From: Parvimonas sp015257355
GTDB taxonomy: Bacteria; Bacillota; Clostridia; Tissierellales; Peptoniphilaceae
Strand: one strand, 5' to 3'
Assembly: GCF_050262165.1 (NCBI RefSeq)
Contig: NZ_CP189844.1
Length of the DNA: 64,000 nt
Numbering within the stretch: the first letter of the stretch is position 1; every line of letters starts with the position of its first letter. A model generated the notes under the pieces. It was not told the origin of the DNA. It ran no database searches and was given only the letters and a program-made list of their open reading frames with translations. This document shows, piece after piece, positions 42,491 through 51,727 of the stretch. The position numbers and the translations under genes are program-made.

Positions 42491-42771
42491 TGACTTTTGT
42501 ATATATGTTAGAGTGTAATGATGGAACTTTTTATACTGGTTATACAACCGATTTAAAAGCTAGAATTGAAAAACATAACTCAGGTTGTGGAGCAAAGTAT
42601 ACAAGAGGAAGAACTCCCGTAAAATTACTTTATTTTGAAGTTTATGAAACAAAGTCTGAGGCACTTAAAAGAGAAATAAAGATTAAGAAGATGACTAGGT
42701 TAAAAAAAGAAAAATTAGTATTAAATTTTGATAAAAGTAAATTTTCTACTTATATGGAAGGTGATGTCTAA
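42487..42771 (+). CDS. GIY-YIG nuclease superfamily protein (UPF0213-type)
   Basis: 94 aa. VYMLECNDGTFYTGYTTDLKARIEKH contains the YxxxC...YxG form of the GIY-YIG core with the conserved Arg, and KYTRGRTPVKLLYFE the second block. Homologues such as YazA/YhbQ act on DNA repair-like substrates; the role here is unknown. The start could be ATG 42487 or the adjacent ATG 42490. It overlaps recX and the next gene. Confidence 0.88.
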   Translation: MMTFVYMLECNDGTFYTGYTTDLKARIEKHNSGCGAKYTRGRTPVKLLYFEVYETKSEALKREIKIKKMTRLKKEKLVLNFDKSKFSTYMEGDV

Positions 42772-43589
42772 TGATTAATAAAAATTTATATGAAAAATAT
42801 AATGATTTAAGAGAAAATTTAGCGGAATTATTACTTTTAAAAGAAGACATTATTTCAATTAGAAATGACTTAGTTTTAGAAGATGAGGAAAAGTTTAAGC
42901 TTTTATATAAAAAGAATATGGAAAGCCTTGTAAAAATTCAAAAATCTCTTGAAAGAGATGTAATGAACCTTTTTAGGGCAGGAGAGATATTAAAAACTCT
43001 TGAATTTTCAGATAATTTCGTAGATGTAAGTCAAGTCTACACAATTATTGATTCAGAAAATAGAAATAGTAAAAAATTTAATTCAAATGAAGTTAAAAAT
43101 TTTGTTGGACTGTTTGATGAATTAGATTATGAGGAAAACAAGGGTTGTGATGATGTATTCAAAGCAATTGCAAAGGAAATTTCTCCTCAAGCAAATAATA
43201 AAAATTGGAATAAAGAACTTTGGAAAAAGACGCTAAAAGCAAAAGCTGATGATAGCAAAAGAACAATGAATAAAATATTTAAAACAATTGAGGAAGAAAA
43301 TTTAACTACAAATCCTTTGGATTTTGATATTGATGAGTACTCAGAAAACATTCGTACTTTGGAAAAAAATTTGGAATTCCTTCAAAGAGAAGTTAGAAAC
43401 TTAGGAGAATCATGTAAGGATAATCTTGATGAAGAGAAGGTTAAAAGAATGGAAAAATTGTTGAAAAATGTTGAAGATAAAAAGTCTGAAATTAATCATT
43501 CAATTGAAATTTTGACAAAAATTAAAAATGGATTAATGGATGGATTCATTGCATCTTTACCAACGAATAAAAATGGAATTTTAAATTAG
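42771..43589 (+). CDS. Coiled-coil protein of unknown function
   Basis: 272 aa, acidic and almost entirely helical. N-terminal helices (LRENLAELLLLKEDIISIRNDL), a middle part with NKNWNKELWKKTLKAKADDSKRTMNKIF, and a C-terminal coiled coil (about 195-255; EKNLEFLQREVRNLGESCKD). There is no signal peptide or membrane segment. I do not recognise it. It begins in a TAATG overlap with the GIY-YIG gene and precedes the YdbC-like gene by 9 bp. Confidence 0.7.
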   Translation: MINKNLYEKYNDLRENLAELLLLKEDIISIRNDLVLEDEEKFKLLYKKNMESLVKIQKSLERDVMNLFRAGEILKTLEFSDNFVDVSQVYTIIDSENRNSKKFNSNEVKNFVGLFDELDYEENKGCDDVFKAIAKEISPQANNKNWNKELWKKTLKAKADDSKRTMNKIFKTIEEENLTTNPLDFDIDEYSENIRTLEKNLEFLQREVRNLGESCKDNLDEEKVKRMEKLLKNVEDKKSEINHSIEILTKIKNGLMDGFIASLPTNKNGILN

Positions 43590-43598
43590 GGGGAAAAT

Positions 43599-43820
43599 AT
43601 GGAACTAAAATATGAAATTGCAGAAGAATTAGGCGTTCTTTCTGAAAATGAAAAAGGATGGAGAAAAGAATTAAACTTAGTTAGTTGGAATGAAAGAGAA
43701 CCTAAGTATGATATTAGAGATTGGAATCCTAATCATGATAGAATGTCAAAGGGTATAACTCTAACTAAGGAAGAAGCAGAAGCTCTTTATGAAATATTAA
43801 AAGAAGAATTTGGAGAATAA
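43599..43820 (+). CDS. YdbC-like PC4-domain protein
   Basis: 73 aa. YEIAEELGVLSENEKGWRKELNLVSWNEREPKYDIRDW, then LTKEEAEALYEILKEE, match the Firmicute YdbC family, whose fold resembles the eukaryotic PC4 single-strand DNA-binding coactivator. It is probably a small nucleic-acid-binding regulator. GGGGGAAA precedes the ATG. Confidence 0.88.
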   Translation: MELKYEIAEELGVLSENEKGWRKELNLVSWNEREPKYDIRDWNPNHDRMSKGITLTKEEAEALYEILKEEFGE

Positions 43821-43821
43821 T

Positions 43822-44610
43822 GTGAAAAAACTTTTTGGAAAATTTATTATAGGACTTTCTAATGTATTAAATAAAATTTTTGGAGCAACCATAAATGGTT
43901 TATCCTATATTGTAAATTTATTGAGTAATATAGCAGTTCTCTTAGTGTTAGCCGGTGTGGTACTACTAGCTTTAAGTTCATTTTTGCTTCCGGTTATAAT
44001 AACAATTTTATTGTTTCATCCTGCTTTTTGGATTATTATATTTGTATTTTTTATTGTTCCATTTCTTGGAAAGAAATTTATTTCATTTCTTAGATATTTT
44101 AACTATTCACTATGTGAGTATTTAAACGATTATGGTAATTTTTTAATTGGTAATAACAGTGGTTTCTCATCTTTTAAAGAATATAAAAGAAAATATGAAG
44201 ATGCACAAGAAGAACAACGTAAAAGAGAACGTGAAGAAAGACAAAGAAGAGAACAAGAAGAATGGGAAAGAAGATTTAATGCTTTCAACGAATATTTTTC
44301 AAGTCAAGGAAGCTACTATGGAAATTATAACGGAAATTATAATGGCTACTATCAAAATACAGGTGGTGCAAGTTATGACCCATATAGCGACTTTAAAAAT
44401 AAATTTGAAAATGCTTGTAAAGTGTTAGAATTTAATTCTTATGATATTGATTTTTATCAAGTTAAGCTTCAATATAGAAAACTTGCAAAAAAATATCATC
44501 CTGATTTAAATAGAGATACAGATACAACAGAAAAATTTCAAGAAATTAATTCAGCTTTTGAATTTTTAACTGAAGAAAATATTAGAAGATATAATCAAAT
44601 GAAAAGATAG
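43822..44610 (+). CDS. Membrane-anchored J-domain (DnaJ-like) protein
   Basis: 262 aa from GTG 43822, chosen because GGAGA lies 5 bp upstream and just clears the previous stop; a TTG at 43810 would overlap the ribosome site. Two to three membrane segments (about 27-95) are followed by a highly charged stretch (QEEQRKREREERQRREQEEWERR, about 130-152), a Tyr/Gly/Asn-rich linker (about 165-185), and a C-terminal J domain with the HPD motif (KKYHPDLNRDTD). It would recruit DnaK to the membrane surface. Having the J domain at the C terminus is the type II/III membrane arrangement. Confidence 0.87.
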   Translation: MKKLFGKFIIGLSNVLNKIFGATINGLSYIVNLLSNIAVLLVLAGVVLLALSSFLLPVIITILLFHPAFWIIIFVFFIVPFLGKKFISFLRYFNYSLCEYLNDYGNFLIGNNSGFSSFKEYKRKYEDAQEEQRKREREERQRREQEEWERRFNAFNEYFSSQGSYYGNYNGNYNGYYQNTGGASYDPYSDFKNKFENACKVLEFNSYDIDFYQVKLQYRKLAKKYHPDLNRDTDTTEKFQEINSAFEFLTEENIRRYNQMKR

Positions 44611-44634
44611 TGAAAGATAATCACTATCTTTTTT
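44606..44634 (+). terminator. Terminator after the J-domain gene
   Basis: 8-bp stem GATAGTGA (44606-44613) and TCACTATC (44621-44628), 7-nt loop, T run. It overlaps the last codon of the gene. Confidence 0.82.
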
Positions 44635-44637
44635 AAA

Positions 44638-44666
44638 TTGTAAAAATGTGGTAAAATAAATATATA
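44638..44666 (+). promoter_or_regulatory. Promoter of pepT
   Basis: -35 TTGTAA (44638-44643), 17-bp spacer, -10 TATATA (44661-44666); TATAAT at 44663-44668 is an alternative with 19-bp spacing. Confidence 0.6.
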
Positions 44667-44686
44667 ATATATTATTGGAGGTAGTT

Positions 44687-45898
44687 ATGAATATAGTAGA
44701 TCGTTTTGTGGAATATGCAAAAATAGACACTCAATCAAATCCTAAATCTGAAACTGTTCCTTCAACAGAAAAGCAAAAGAATTTAGGAAATTTACTTGTA
44801 AAACAATTAAAAGAAATGGGAATTGAAAATGCTCATATCGATGAAAAAGGTTATGTTTATGCGCATTTAAAATCAAATGTAGATAGAGATTTAAAGAAAG
44901 TTGGTTTTATTGCACATATGGATACTGCAACAGAACTTACTGGAGCAAATGTAAATCCACAATTTGTTGATTACAAAGGTGGAGATATTAAATTAAATGA
45001 TGAAGTAACAATGTCTGTAAAGGAATTTCCTTGTTTAAATGAAGTTGTAGGAGAAAGACTTATTACAACTGATGGAAATACTTTATTAGGTGCAGATGAC
45101 AAATCAGGTATTGCAATTATAATGGATGCAATTCAAAATATAATTTCAAACAATTTACCTCATGGAGATATTTCAATTGGATTTACTCCTGATGAAGAAA
45201 TTGGACGTGGAGCAGATCATTTTGACGTTGCGAAATTTGGAGCTGATTTTGCTTATACTATTGATGGTGGAGCAATTGGAGAACTTGAATACGAAAGTTT
45301 CAATGCTTGTAGTGCTGTTGTAGATATTAAAGGAAAAAATGTTCATCCAGGATCTGCAAAAGATATAATGAGAAATTCACTAATAGTTGCTCATAATCTT
45401 TTATCAATGTTACCTGCAAATGAAAGACCTGAACATACTGAAGGTTATGATGGATTTTATCATTTATTAGAAATGAACGGAGATACTGAAAATACTCATA
45501 TGGAATTTATCATAAGAGATTTTGATAGAGAAAAATTTGAATACAAAAAAGAATATATGAAAAAGGTAGTTGAAGTTTTAAACTTCAAATATGATAATTC
45601 AATTAAATTAGAACTTGAAGATTCATATTACAATATGAGAGAAAAATTAGAAGATAGAAAAGATATTATTGATCTTGCATATAATTCAATGGTTGAAGTT
45701 GGTATTACTCCAAAAGTTAAGGCTATTAGAGGAGGTACTGACGGTTCAAGACTTTCTTTCATGGGACTACCTTGTCCAAATATTTTTGCAGGTGGTTTTA
45801 ACTTCCACGGCAGATATGAATTTGTACCGGTTTCATATATGGAAAAAGGTTCAGAATTACTTGTAAAAATCGTTGAAAATATCGTAAAAGGAGAATAA
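44687..45898 (+). CDS. pepT: Peptidase T (tripeptide aminopeptidase)
   Basis: Zinc M20B peptidase releasing the N-terminal residue of tripeptides. 403 aa from ATG 44687 (GGAGG 6 bp upstream; a TTG at 44675 is part of the ribosome site). Metal-site motifs: GFIAHMDTATELTG near 76, TTDGNTLLGADDKSGIA near 130, FTPDEEIGRGADHFD near 168, and the C-terminal GGTDGSRLSFMG. A dipeptidase follows directly, so the two form a peptide-utilisation pair. Confidence 0.94.
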   Translation: MNIVDRFVEYAKIDTQSNPKSETVPSTEKQKNLGNLLVKQLKEMGIENAHIDEKGYVYAHLKSNVDRDLKKVGFIAHMDTATELTGANVNPQFVDYKGGDIKLNDEVTMSVKEFPCLNEVVGERLITTDGNTLLGADDKSGIAIIMDAIQNIISNNLPHGDISIGFTPDEEIGRGADHFDVAKFGADFAYTIDGGAIGELEYESFNACSAVVDIKGKNVHPGSAKDIMRNSLIVAHNLLSMLPANERPEHTEGYDGFYHLLEMNGDTENTHMEFIIRDFDREKFEYKKEYMKKVVEVLNFKYDNSIKLELEDSYYNMREKLEDRKDIIDLAYNSMVEVGITPKVKAIRGGTDGSRLSFMGLPCPNIFAGGFNFHGRYEFVPVSYMEKGSELLVKIVENIVKGE

Positions 45899-45899
45899 T

Positions 45900-47288
45900 A
45901 TGAATTTAAAACCTGAAAGAGTTTTTCACTATTTTAGAGAAATATCAGATATTCCTCATGAATCACATAATGAAAAAGCAATATCTGATTATATCTATAA
46001 TTTTGGGAAAAAATTAGGACTTGAAACTAAACAAGATGACATACTAAATGTTTATATAAGAAAACCTGCAACAAAGGGCTATGAAAATAAGCCTGGAATT
46101 ATCTTACAAGGCCATATGGATATGGTTTGTGAAAAAGCTACAAGCTCAAATCATAATTTTGCAACTGATAAAATTGAGTGGGTTATAAAAGATGATTTGA
46201 TTTTTGCTAATGACACTACACTTGGAGCTGATGACGGAATTGCAGTTGCTATGGCAATGGCTATTTTGGAAGATGAAAATTTAGTTCATCCAGAACTTGA
46301 AGTTATTATAACAGTTGCTGAAGAAACTACAATGGGAGGAGCTTTAGGACTTGAAAAAGGTCTATTAAAAGGAAAATATTTATTTAATATAGACTCTGAA
46401 GAAGAAGGAATTTTAACATTAGGTTCAGCAGGAGGAACTCTTTTTAAAACAAATCTAGAATTAAAATTTGAAAATAAAGAAGTAGAACTTGTTAAACTTC
46501 ATTTCGATGGATATTTCGGAGGACATTCTGGAATGGAAATTGGAAAAAATAGAAGAAATATGATTAAGACAATCGCTGAATTCATTAAAGAAAGTGGACT
46601 TTCAATAGCTAGTGTTGACTGTGGGAATAAAGATAATGCAATCCCTAGAGTTGGAGAATTGGTAATCGAAAACTCAGAAAAACTAGATGAATTAATTGCT
46701 AAATTTACTGAAAAATATAATGGTGAAGAACAACTTACAATTGATAAAAAAGAGATTTTCAAAGGAAAAGTTTTAACAAATGCATTAAAAGATGTATTAG
46801 TTGAAGTTTTAGAAGCTTTACCAACAGGCGTAAATACACAAGACGAAACAGGTATTATAAGTTCTTCAAATCTTGCAATAGTTCAAACTACAGAAAATGA
46901 AATTTTAATTCGTGATTCTATACGTTCAGCTTCTATTAGTATTTTAGAAGAAATGAAAAATTCTTTTTCAAAAATCGCTGAAAAATTCTGCTTAAATTAT
47001 GAATTTGCTGGAGGTTATCCATCTTGGGAAAAGAAAGAAAACTCAAGTTTGCAAAAATATGCAAATAAAGTTTATAAAGATTTGACAGGAAAAGAATTTG
47101 AAAATATTATAATTCACGCTGGTCTTGAATGTGGAGCAATTTACGAAAAATATCCAAATCTTGAATTAATTTCATTCGGACCAGATATTAGAGGAGCTCA
47201 TACTCCAAAAGAAAATATTTCAATTTCATCAACTGAAAGAGTTTATGACTTTACTTTAAAATTGATAGAAGAAATTGCTAAAAACTAA
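45900..47288 (+). CDS. pepD: Aminoacyl-histidine dipeptidase (PepD, M20 family)
   Basis: 462-aa zinc dipeptidase. ILQGHMDMVCEKA near 72-84 (metal His/Asp), TLGADDGIAVAMAMAILED near 110 (bridging Asp), VAEETTMGGALGL near 141-153 (catalytic Glu pair), and HAGLECGAIYEKYP near 400. It starts two bases after pepT with GGAGAA as ribosome site. It hydrolyses beta-Ala-His and many Xaa-His dipeptides in the family; the exact specificity here is not visible. Confidence 0.92.
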   Translation: MNLKPERVFHYFREISDIPHESHNEKAISDYIYNFGKKLGLETKQDDILNVYIRKPATKGYENKPGIILQGHMDMVCEKATSSNHNFATDKIEWVIKDDLIFANDTTLGADDGIAVAMAMAILEDENLVHPELEVIITVAEETTMGGALGLEKGLLKGKYLFNIDSEEEGILTLGSAGGTLFKTNLELKFENKEVELVKLHFDGYFGGHSGMEIGKNRRNMIKTIAEFIKESGLSIASVDCGNKDNAIPRVGELVIENSEKLDELIAKFTEKYNGEEQLTIDKKEIFKGKVLTNALKDVLVEVLEALPTGVNTQDETGIISSSNLAIVQTTENEILIRDSIRSASISILEEMKNSFSKIAEKFCLNYEFAGGYPSWEKKENSSLQKYANKVYKDLTGKEFENIIIHAGLECGAIYEKYPNLELISFGPDIRGAHTPKENISISSTERVYDFTLKLIEEIAKN

Positions 47289-47291
47289 TTT

Positions 47292-47325
47292 AAAAATCAG
47301 TTAACTTAAGTTAACTGATTTTTTT
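47292..47325 (+). terminator. Terminator after pepD
   Basis: Perfect inverted repeat centred at 47307/47308 (core ATCAGTTAACTT / AAGTTAACTGAT), flanked by A and T runs. Confidence 0.85.
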
Positions 47326-47367
47326 ATAAATAAATAAGTTTTAAAAATTCAATTTTCTAGATTTATT

Positions 47368-47396
47368 GAAAAAATAGAGTTTTTATGTTAAGATTA
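47368..47396 (+). promoter_or_regulatory. Promoter of deoD-deoC
   Basis: -35 TTGAAA (47368-47373), 17-bp spacer, -10 TAAGAT (47391-47396). Confidence 0.55.
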
Positions 47397-47428
47397 TTAT
47401 ATATAATGAAAATTTAGGAGGTATTTTT

Positions 47429-48127
47429 ATGACACCACATAATAGAGCGATAAAAGGAGAAATTGCAGAAACTGTCTTAATGCCAGGAGATCCTTTAAGA
47501 GCTAAGTTTATCGCAGAAAACTTTTTAGAAGATGTTACTCAATTTAATGATGTAAGAGGAATGTTAGGATATACAGGTACTTATAAGGGTAAAAAAGTTT
47601 CAGTTATGGGAAGTGGAATGGGTGTTCCATCAATTGGAATTTATTCTTATGAATTAATTCATTTCTATGGAGTTAAAAATCTAATTAGAATTGGATCTTG
47701 TGGAGCATATAGTGATAAATTAAAACTTTATGATGTAGTTGTAGGAATGGCTTCATCAACAGATTCTAATTTTGCACATCAATATAAATTAGATGGAACT
47801 TATTCAGCAAACTGTTCATGGGAACTTTTAAGAAAAACTTATGAAGCATCAAAAGACTTAAATATAGATATCAATGTTGGTAATATATTCTGTTCTGATA
47901 TTTTCTATAATGCTGCTCCAGAAGATTGGAAAAACTGGGAAAAATTAGGAGTTCTTGCAGTTGATATGGAAAGTTATGCTCTTTACTGTAATGCAAATTA
48001 TGCGGGAGTTAATGCTATTACTATATTAACTGTATCAGATTCTTTCCATTTCAAAGAAATCACAACTCCAGAAGAAAGACAAAATAGTTTTACAACAATG
48101 ATGAAATTAGCATTGGAGATAGCATAA
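47429..48127 (+). CDS. deoD: Purine nucleoside phosphorylase, DeoD type
   Basis: 232-aa hexameric-type PNP that splits purine (deoxy)nucleosides with phosphate. TPHNRAIKGEIAETVLMPGDPLRAKFIAENF at the start holds the His and GDP phosphate-site residues; VMGSGMGVPSIGIYSYEL, IRIGSCGA and VDMESYALY follow, and the catalytic Asp lies in TVSDSF. AGGAGG precedes the ATG. Its stop overlaps the deoC start (TAATG). Confidence 0.95.
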   Translation: MTPHNRAIKGEIAETVLMPGDPLRAKFIAENFLEDVTQFNDVRGMLGYTGTYKGKKVSVMGSGMGVPSIGIYSYELIHFYGVKNLIRIGSCGAYSDKLKLYDVVVGMASSTDSNFAHQYKLDGTYSANCSWELLRKTYEASKDLNIDINVGNIFCSDIFYNAAPEDWKNWEKLGVLAVDMESYALYCNANYAGVNAITILTVSDSFHFKEITTPEERQNSFTTMMKLALEIA

Positions 48128-48771
48128 TGGAGTTAAATAGGTATATGGATCATACTGCTTTAAAAGCAGATACCACTTATGAAATGATAGATAAGCTTTG
48201 TGAAGAAGCTAAAAAATATGATTTCTTTTCAGTTTGTGTCAATGGTTGTCATGTAAAAAGATGTGCTGAAAATCTAAAAGGTACAAATACTAAAGTTTGT
48301 ACTGTTGTAGGTTTTCCTTTAGGAGCAATGACAACTGAAAGCAAAGTGTTTGAAACTGAAAATGCGATTAAAAATGGTGCAAGTGAAATTGACATGGTAA
48401 TAAATATTGGTGCATTAAAATCAAATGATTTAGATTTTGTATATAATGATATTAAAGCGCTTGTAGATGTTACAAGAAATAAGGCGCTACTAAAAGTTAT
48501 TTTAGAGACTTGTCTATTAACTGATGAAGAAATTATAAAAGTTTCAGAACTTTGTGTTAAAGCGGGGGCTGAATTTGTAAAGACTTCAACAGGATTTAGC
48601 ACTTCAGGAGCTAATGAACATGTAGTAGCAATTATGAAAAAAACAGTTGGAGAGAATGCAAAAGTTAAAGCTAGTGGTGGAATCAGGGATAAGGCAACTG
48701 CTTTAAAAATGATTGAACTAGGTGCAGACAGACTGGGAGTAAGTGCAAGTGTACAAATAATTACTGAATAA
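48127..48771 (+). CDS. deoC: Deoxyribose-phosphate aldolase
   Basis: 214-aa class I aldolase cleaving deoxyribose 5-phosphate to acetaldehyde and glyceraldehyde 3-phosphate. Schiff-base Lys in FVKTSTGFS near 152, second Lys in KASGGIRD near 180, and DMVINIGALKS near 90. Coupled to deoD, it allows deoxynucleoside scavenging; the phosphopentomutase needed between them is not in the window. Confidence 0.95.
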   Translation: MELNRYMDHTALKADTTYEMIDKLCEEAKKYDFFSVCVNGCHVKRCAENLKGTNTKVCTVVGFPLGAMTTESKVFETENAIKNGASEIDMVINIGALKSNDLDFVYNDIKALVDVTRNKALLKVILETCLLTDEEIIKVSELCVKAGAEFVKTSTGFSTSGANEHVVAIMKKTVGENAKVKASGGIRDKATALKMIELGADRLGVSASVQIITE

Positions 48772-48773
48772 TT

Positions 48774-48802
48774 GGAAGTTGTAAAACAACTTCCTTTTTT
48801 TT
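48774..48802 (+). terminator. Terminator after deoC
   Basis: 9-bp stem GGAAGTTGT (48774-48782) and ACAACTTCC (48786-48794), 3-nt loop, then eight T residues. Confidence 0.88.
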
Positions 48803-48938
48803 ATTTTGAGTAAAGAAGATTTCAAGGTATTCACCTTAAAAAAGTGTGGATGAAGGACTACTTATTATTTTTAAATAAATTTGATTATCGTTTTCTTTTA
48901 TAGGGTATATCTTTTATTAGAATTAAGGAGATGATTTT

Positions 48939-50006
48939 ATGAAAAAAATTTTAATACCTTTAATTATTTGTGTATTAATATTTGGATTTATTATAACATA
49001 TAAAGGAAATGCTAAAAAAGGAGAAAAGACTATGGAAAGGCCAAAAGTTGATTTAAGTTTAATTAAAAATAAAGGAGAAATATATTTAGCAGGAGGTTGC
49101 TTCTGGGGTGTAGAGGGATATTATTCAAAAATTGAAGGAATATTAGATACAACAGTAGGATATGCCAATGGAAATGGAACAGATACAAATTATGAAAAAA
49201 TTAAAAGTACAGATCATTCCGAAACTGTCCATATTGTTTATGATAAAGATATAATTTCTCTTGAAGAAATTTTACAACATTATTTTAGAATAATAGAACC
49301 TACAAGCGTTAATAGACAAGGTAATGATATTGGTAGACAATATAGAACAGGAATATATTTTGTTGACGAAAATGACAAGAGTATTATAGATAAATTTATT
49401 GACAGTCAAAGAGCAAATTATGATAAACCTATAACAGTAGAGGTAGAAAATTTAAAAAACTTTGTTGTTGCAGAAGAATATCATCAAGATTATTTAAAGA
49501 AAAATCCAAATGGATATTGTCATATTGATTTAGATCTTGCTGATAAACCACTTGAAAGAGTAGGTGGTAAATATAAAAAGCCAAGTAACGAAGAATTAAA
49601 AAATAAACTAACTGAATTGCAATATAATGTAACTCAAAATTCTGCTACAGAAAGACCTTATACAAGTGAATACGATAAGTTTGATGAAAAAGGAATATAT
49701 GTAGATATTGTAACTGGAGAGCCACTTTTTTCATCTAAAGATAAATATGATGCAGGTTGTGGATGGCCAAGCTTTACAAAGCCAATTGATGAAAATATAA
49801 ATTATAAAAGAGATAGTAGTCATGGTATGGAAAGAATAGAAGTAAAAAGTAAGGGTGGAGATTCCCACTTAGGTCATGTGTTTGATGATGGTCCTAAAGA
49901 TAAAGGTGGAAAGAGATATTGTATCAATGGAGCTTCGTTAAGATTTATTCCATTAGAAGATATGGAAAAAGAAGGATATGGAAAATATATTGATAAGGTT
50001 AAATAA
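48939..50006 (+). CDS. msrAB: Extracytoplasmic methionine sulfoxide reductase MsrA-MsrB fusion
   Basis: 355 aa. A membrane anchor or signal (about 3-21) is followed by an MsrA domain (about 46-200; catalytic C54 in AGGCFWGVEG, GYANGNG, and HQDYLKKNP) and an MsrB domain (about 210-345; CGWPSF, SHLGHVFDDGP, catalytic C328 in RYCINGASLRF). It reduces S- and R-methionine sulfoxide in surface proteins, as in the SpMsrAB2 type of pneumococcus. The zinc-binding CxxC pairs of many MsrBs are missing. Its electron donor (a CcdA/thioredoxin-like pair) is not adjacent. Confidence 0.93.
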   Translation: MKKILIPLIICVLIFGFIITYKGNAKKGEKTMERPKVDLSLIKNKGEIYLAGGCFWGVEGYYSKIEGILDTTVGYANGNGTDTNYEKIKSTDHSETVHIVYDKDIISLEEILQHYFRIIEPTSVNRQGNDIGRQYRTGIYFVDENDKSIIDKFIDSQRANYDKPITVEVENLKNFVVAEEYHQDYLKKNPNGYCHIDLDLADKPLERVGGKYKKPSNEELKNKLTELQYNVTQNSATERPYTSEYDKFDEKGIYVDIVTGEPLFSSKDKYDAGCGWPSFTKPIDENINYKRDSSHGMERIEVKSKGGDSHLGHVFDDGPKDKGGKRYCINGASLRFIPLEDMEKEGYGKYIDKVK

Positions 50007-50030
50007 AAGTAATTTCAAAATTTAATTAGG

Positions 50031-50075
50031 AAAAGGTATATAATTAAAAAAATATGATTATATACCTTTTTTATT
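50031..50075 (+). terminator. Terminator after msrAB
   Basis: 14-bp stem (50031-50044 with 50057-50070; core GGTATATAAT / ATTATATACC), 12-nt loop, T-rich tail. The following 130 bp, up to the next promoter, show nothing recognisable. Confidence 0.82.
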
Positions 50076-50200
50076 TTTTTGTACAATTTCACCTATAAAT
50101 ATTTGTAAAATACAGAGATTTAAGTTTTTAGCATATACAAAGTGATATATAGATAAATAAAAAATTAATAAAAAAATAAAAAAGTTTTCCTAAAAATATA

Positions 50201-50229
50201 TTGACTTATATTTCAATAAAGTGTATAAT
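50201..50229 (+). promoter_or_regulatory. Strong promoter of the alanine symporter gene
   Basis: -35 TTGACT (50201-50206), 17-bp spacer, -10 TATAAT (50224-50229) with a TG just upstream. It is one of the best promoter matches in the window, which agrees with the biased codon use of the gene it drives. Confidence 0.82.
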
Positions 50230-50259
50230 ACAAGTAATAAATTTTATAGGAGGTATTAT

Positions 50260-51714
50260 ATGAACTTATTATCTAATTTTGTATTACTAAGCGGTTCAAA
50301 TTTTGTTGAAACTATCAACAAAATAAACGATTTTATCGCTGGTAAGATTTTGGTAACAGGTTTGTTATTTGCGGGATTATTCCTTTCATTTATTTTGGGC
50401 TTCCCACAAATTACAAAAATGGGAAGAGCATTCAAACTAGTTTTTGGAGGACTTTTCAAAAAACAAGAAGGACCTAAAGAAGAAGGTTCTATGTCATCAT
50501 TCCAAGCATTAGCTACAGCAGTAGCTGCTCAAGTTGGAACAGGTAACGTTGCAGGGGTTGCAACTGCTATTACTGCAGGTGGACCTGGAGCTGTTTTCTG
50601 GATGTGGGTATCAGCATTCTTTGGAATGGGAACAATTTTCGTAGAAGCAGTTTTAGCTCAAAAATACAGATCTAAAATTGATGGAGAATATGTTGGTGGA
50701 CCTGCTTACTACATATCAAAAGGTCTTAAGAAAACAGGTGGATTTGCTAAAGTTTTAGCTGGATTTTTCTCAATCGCTATTGTATTAGCTTTAGGATTCA
50801 TGGGAAATGCTGTTCAATCAAACTCAATAGCATCAGGTATTCAAGGTATTAAAGGACTTGAAAATATTAACCCAGCAATTGTTGGTGTTGTTATTGCTAT
50901 CCTTGCTGCTTTAATCTTCGTTGGTGGTATGGACAGAATTGCAAAATTCGCAGAATTAGTTGTTCCTGTAATGGCAGCTGTTTATATCTTAGGAAGCTTA
51001 GTAATCTTAGTATTATATGCTAGTCATGTTGGACCTACATTTGCTTGGATTTTCAAGAGTGCATTTAATGGAACTGCAGTAGCTGGTGGTATCGCTGGGG
51101 CAGCAGTTAAAGTTGCTGTTCAAAAAGGTGTTGCTAGAGGATTATTCTCTAACGAAGCTGGTATGGGTTCTACACCACATGCTCACGCTGTAGCACATGT
51201 TAAACACCCTGCTGAACAAGGTTTAACAGCTATTATCGGTGTATTCATTGATACTGTTTTAGTATGTTCTGCAACTGCACTTGCAATCTTAGTAACAGGT
51301 GCTTATGATGTTAAAGGTGCTGATGGAAAATTCTTAGCAGGTGCTCAATTAACTCAACAAGCATTTAGATCTGCATTTGGTTCAGGCGGAGCTATTTTCT
51401 TAGCAATATGTCTATCATTCTTCGCATTTACAACTATCGTTGGTTGGTACTATTTCGGAGAAGCAAACATCAAATACTTATTTGGTAAAGCTGGTCTATT
51501 ACCATATAGAGCTATAGTTCTTATCTGTATCGTAGCTGGTTCTCTTGGAGAAGTTGCTATCGTTTGGTCATTAGCAGATATCTTCAATACTTTAATGGTA
51601 ATACCAAACTTAATTGCTATCCTTTGGTTATCATTTGAAGCTAGAGCTATTATGAAAGATTACAATAAGTGCTTATTAAATAATGATGTTCATTATGATT
51701 ATGAAGTAAAATAA
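50260..51714 (+). CDS. Alanine/glycine:cation symporter (AGCS family)
   Basis: 484 aa from ATG 50260, the codon behind ATAGGAGG; an earlier in-frame start (50221) overlaps the -10 box. About 10-11 membrane segments. AGCS signatures include QALATAVAAQVGTGNVAGVATA near 84-105, GGPGAVFWMWVSAFFGMGT and LFSNEAGMGSTPHAHA near 300. Imports alanine or glycine with Na+. The gene uses many more C-ending codons (ATC, TTC, TAC, AAC) than its neighbours, a sign of high expression. Confidence 0.94.
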   Translation: MNLLSNFVLLSGSNFVETINKINDFIAGKILVTGLLFAGLFLSFILGFPQITKMGRAFKLVFGGLFKKQEGPKEEGSMSSFQALATAVAAQVGTGNVAGVATAITAGGPGAVFWMWVSAFFGMGTIFVEAVLAQKYRSKIDGEYVGGPAYYISKGLKKTGGFAKVLAGFFSIAIVLALGFMGNAVQSNSIASGIQGIKGLENINPAIVGVVIAILAALIFVGGMDRIAKFAELVVPVMAAVYILGSLVILVLYASHVGPTFAWIFKSAFNGTAVAGGIAGAAVKVAVQKGVARGLFSNEAGMGSTPHAHAVAHVKHPAEQGLTAIIGVFIDTVLVCSATALAILVTGAYDVKGADGKFLAGAQLTQQAFRSAFGSGGAIFLAICLSFFAFTTIVGWYYFGEANIKYLFGKAGLLPYRAIVLICIVAGSLGEVAIVWSLADIFNTLMVIPNLIAILWLSFEARAIMKDYNKCLLNNDVHYDYEVK

Positions 51715-51727
51715 TTTATTAAAAATT

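Noticed and set aside
44147..44428. 93-aa plus-strand ORF inside the J-domain gene
   Set aside because: It is the other-frame reading of a charged, Glu/Arg/Lys-rich stretch, with no SD and no similarity to anything.
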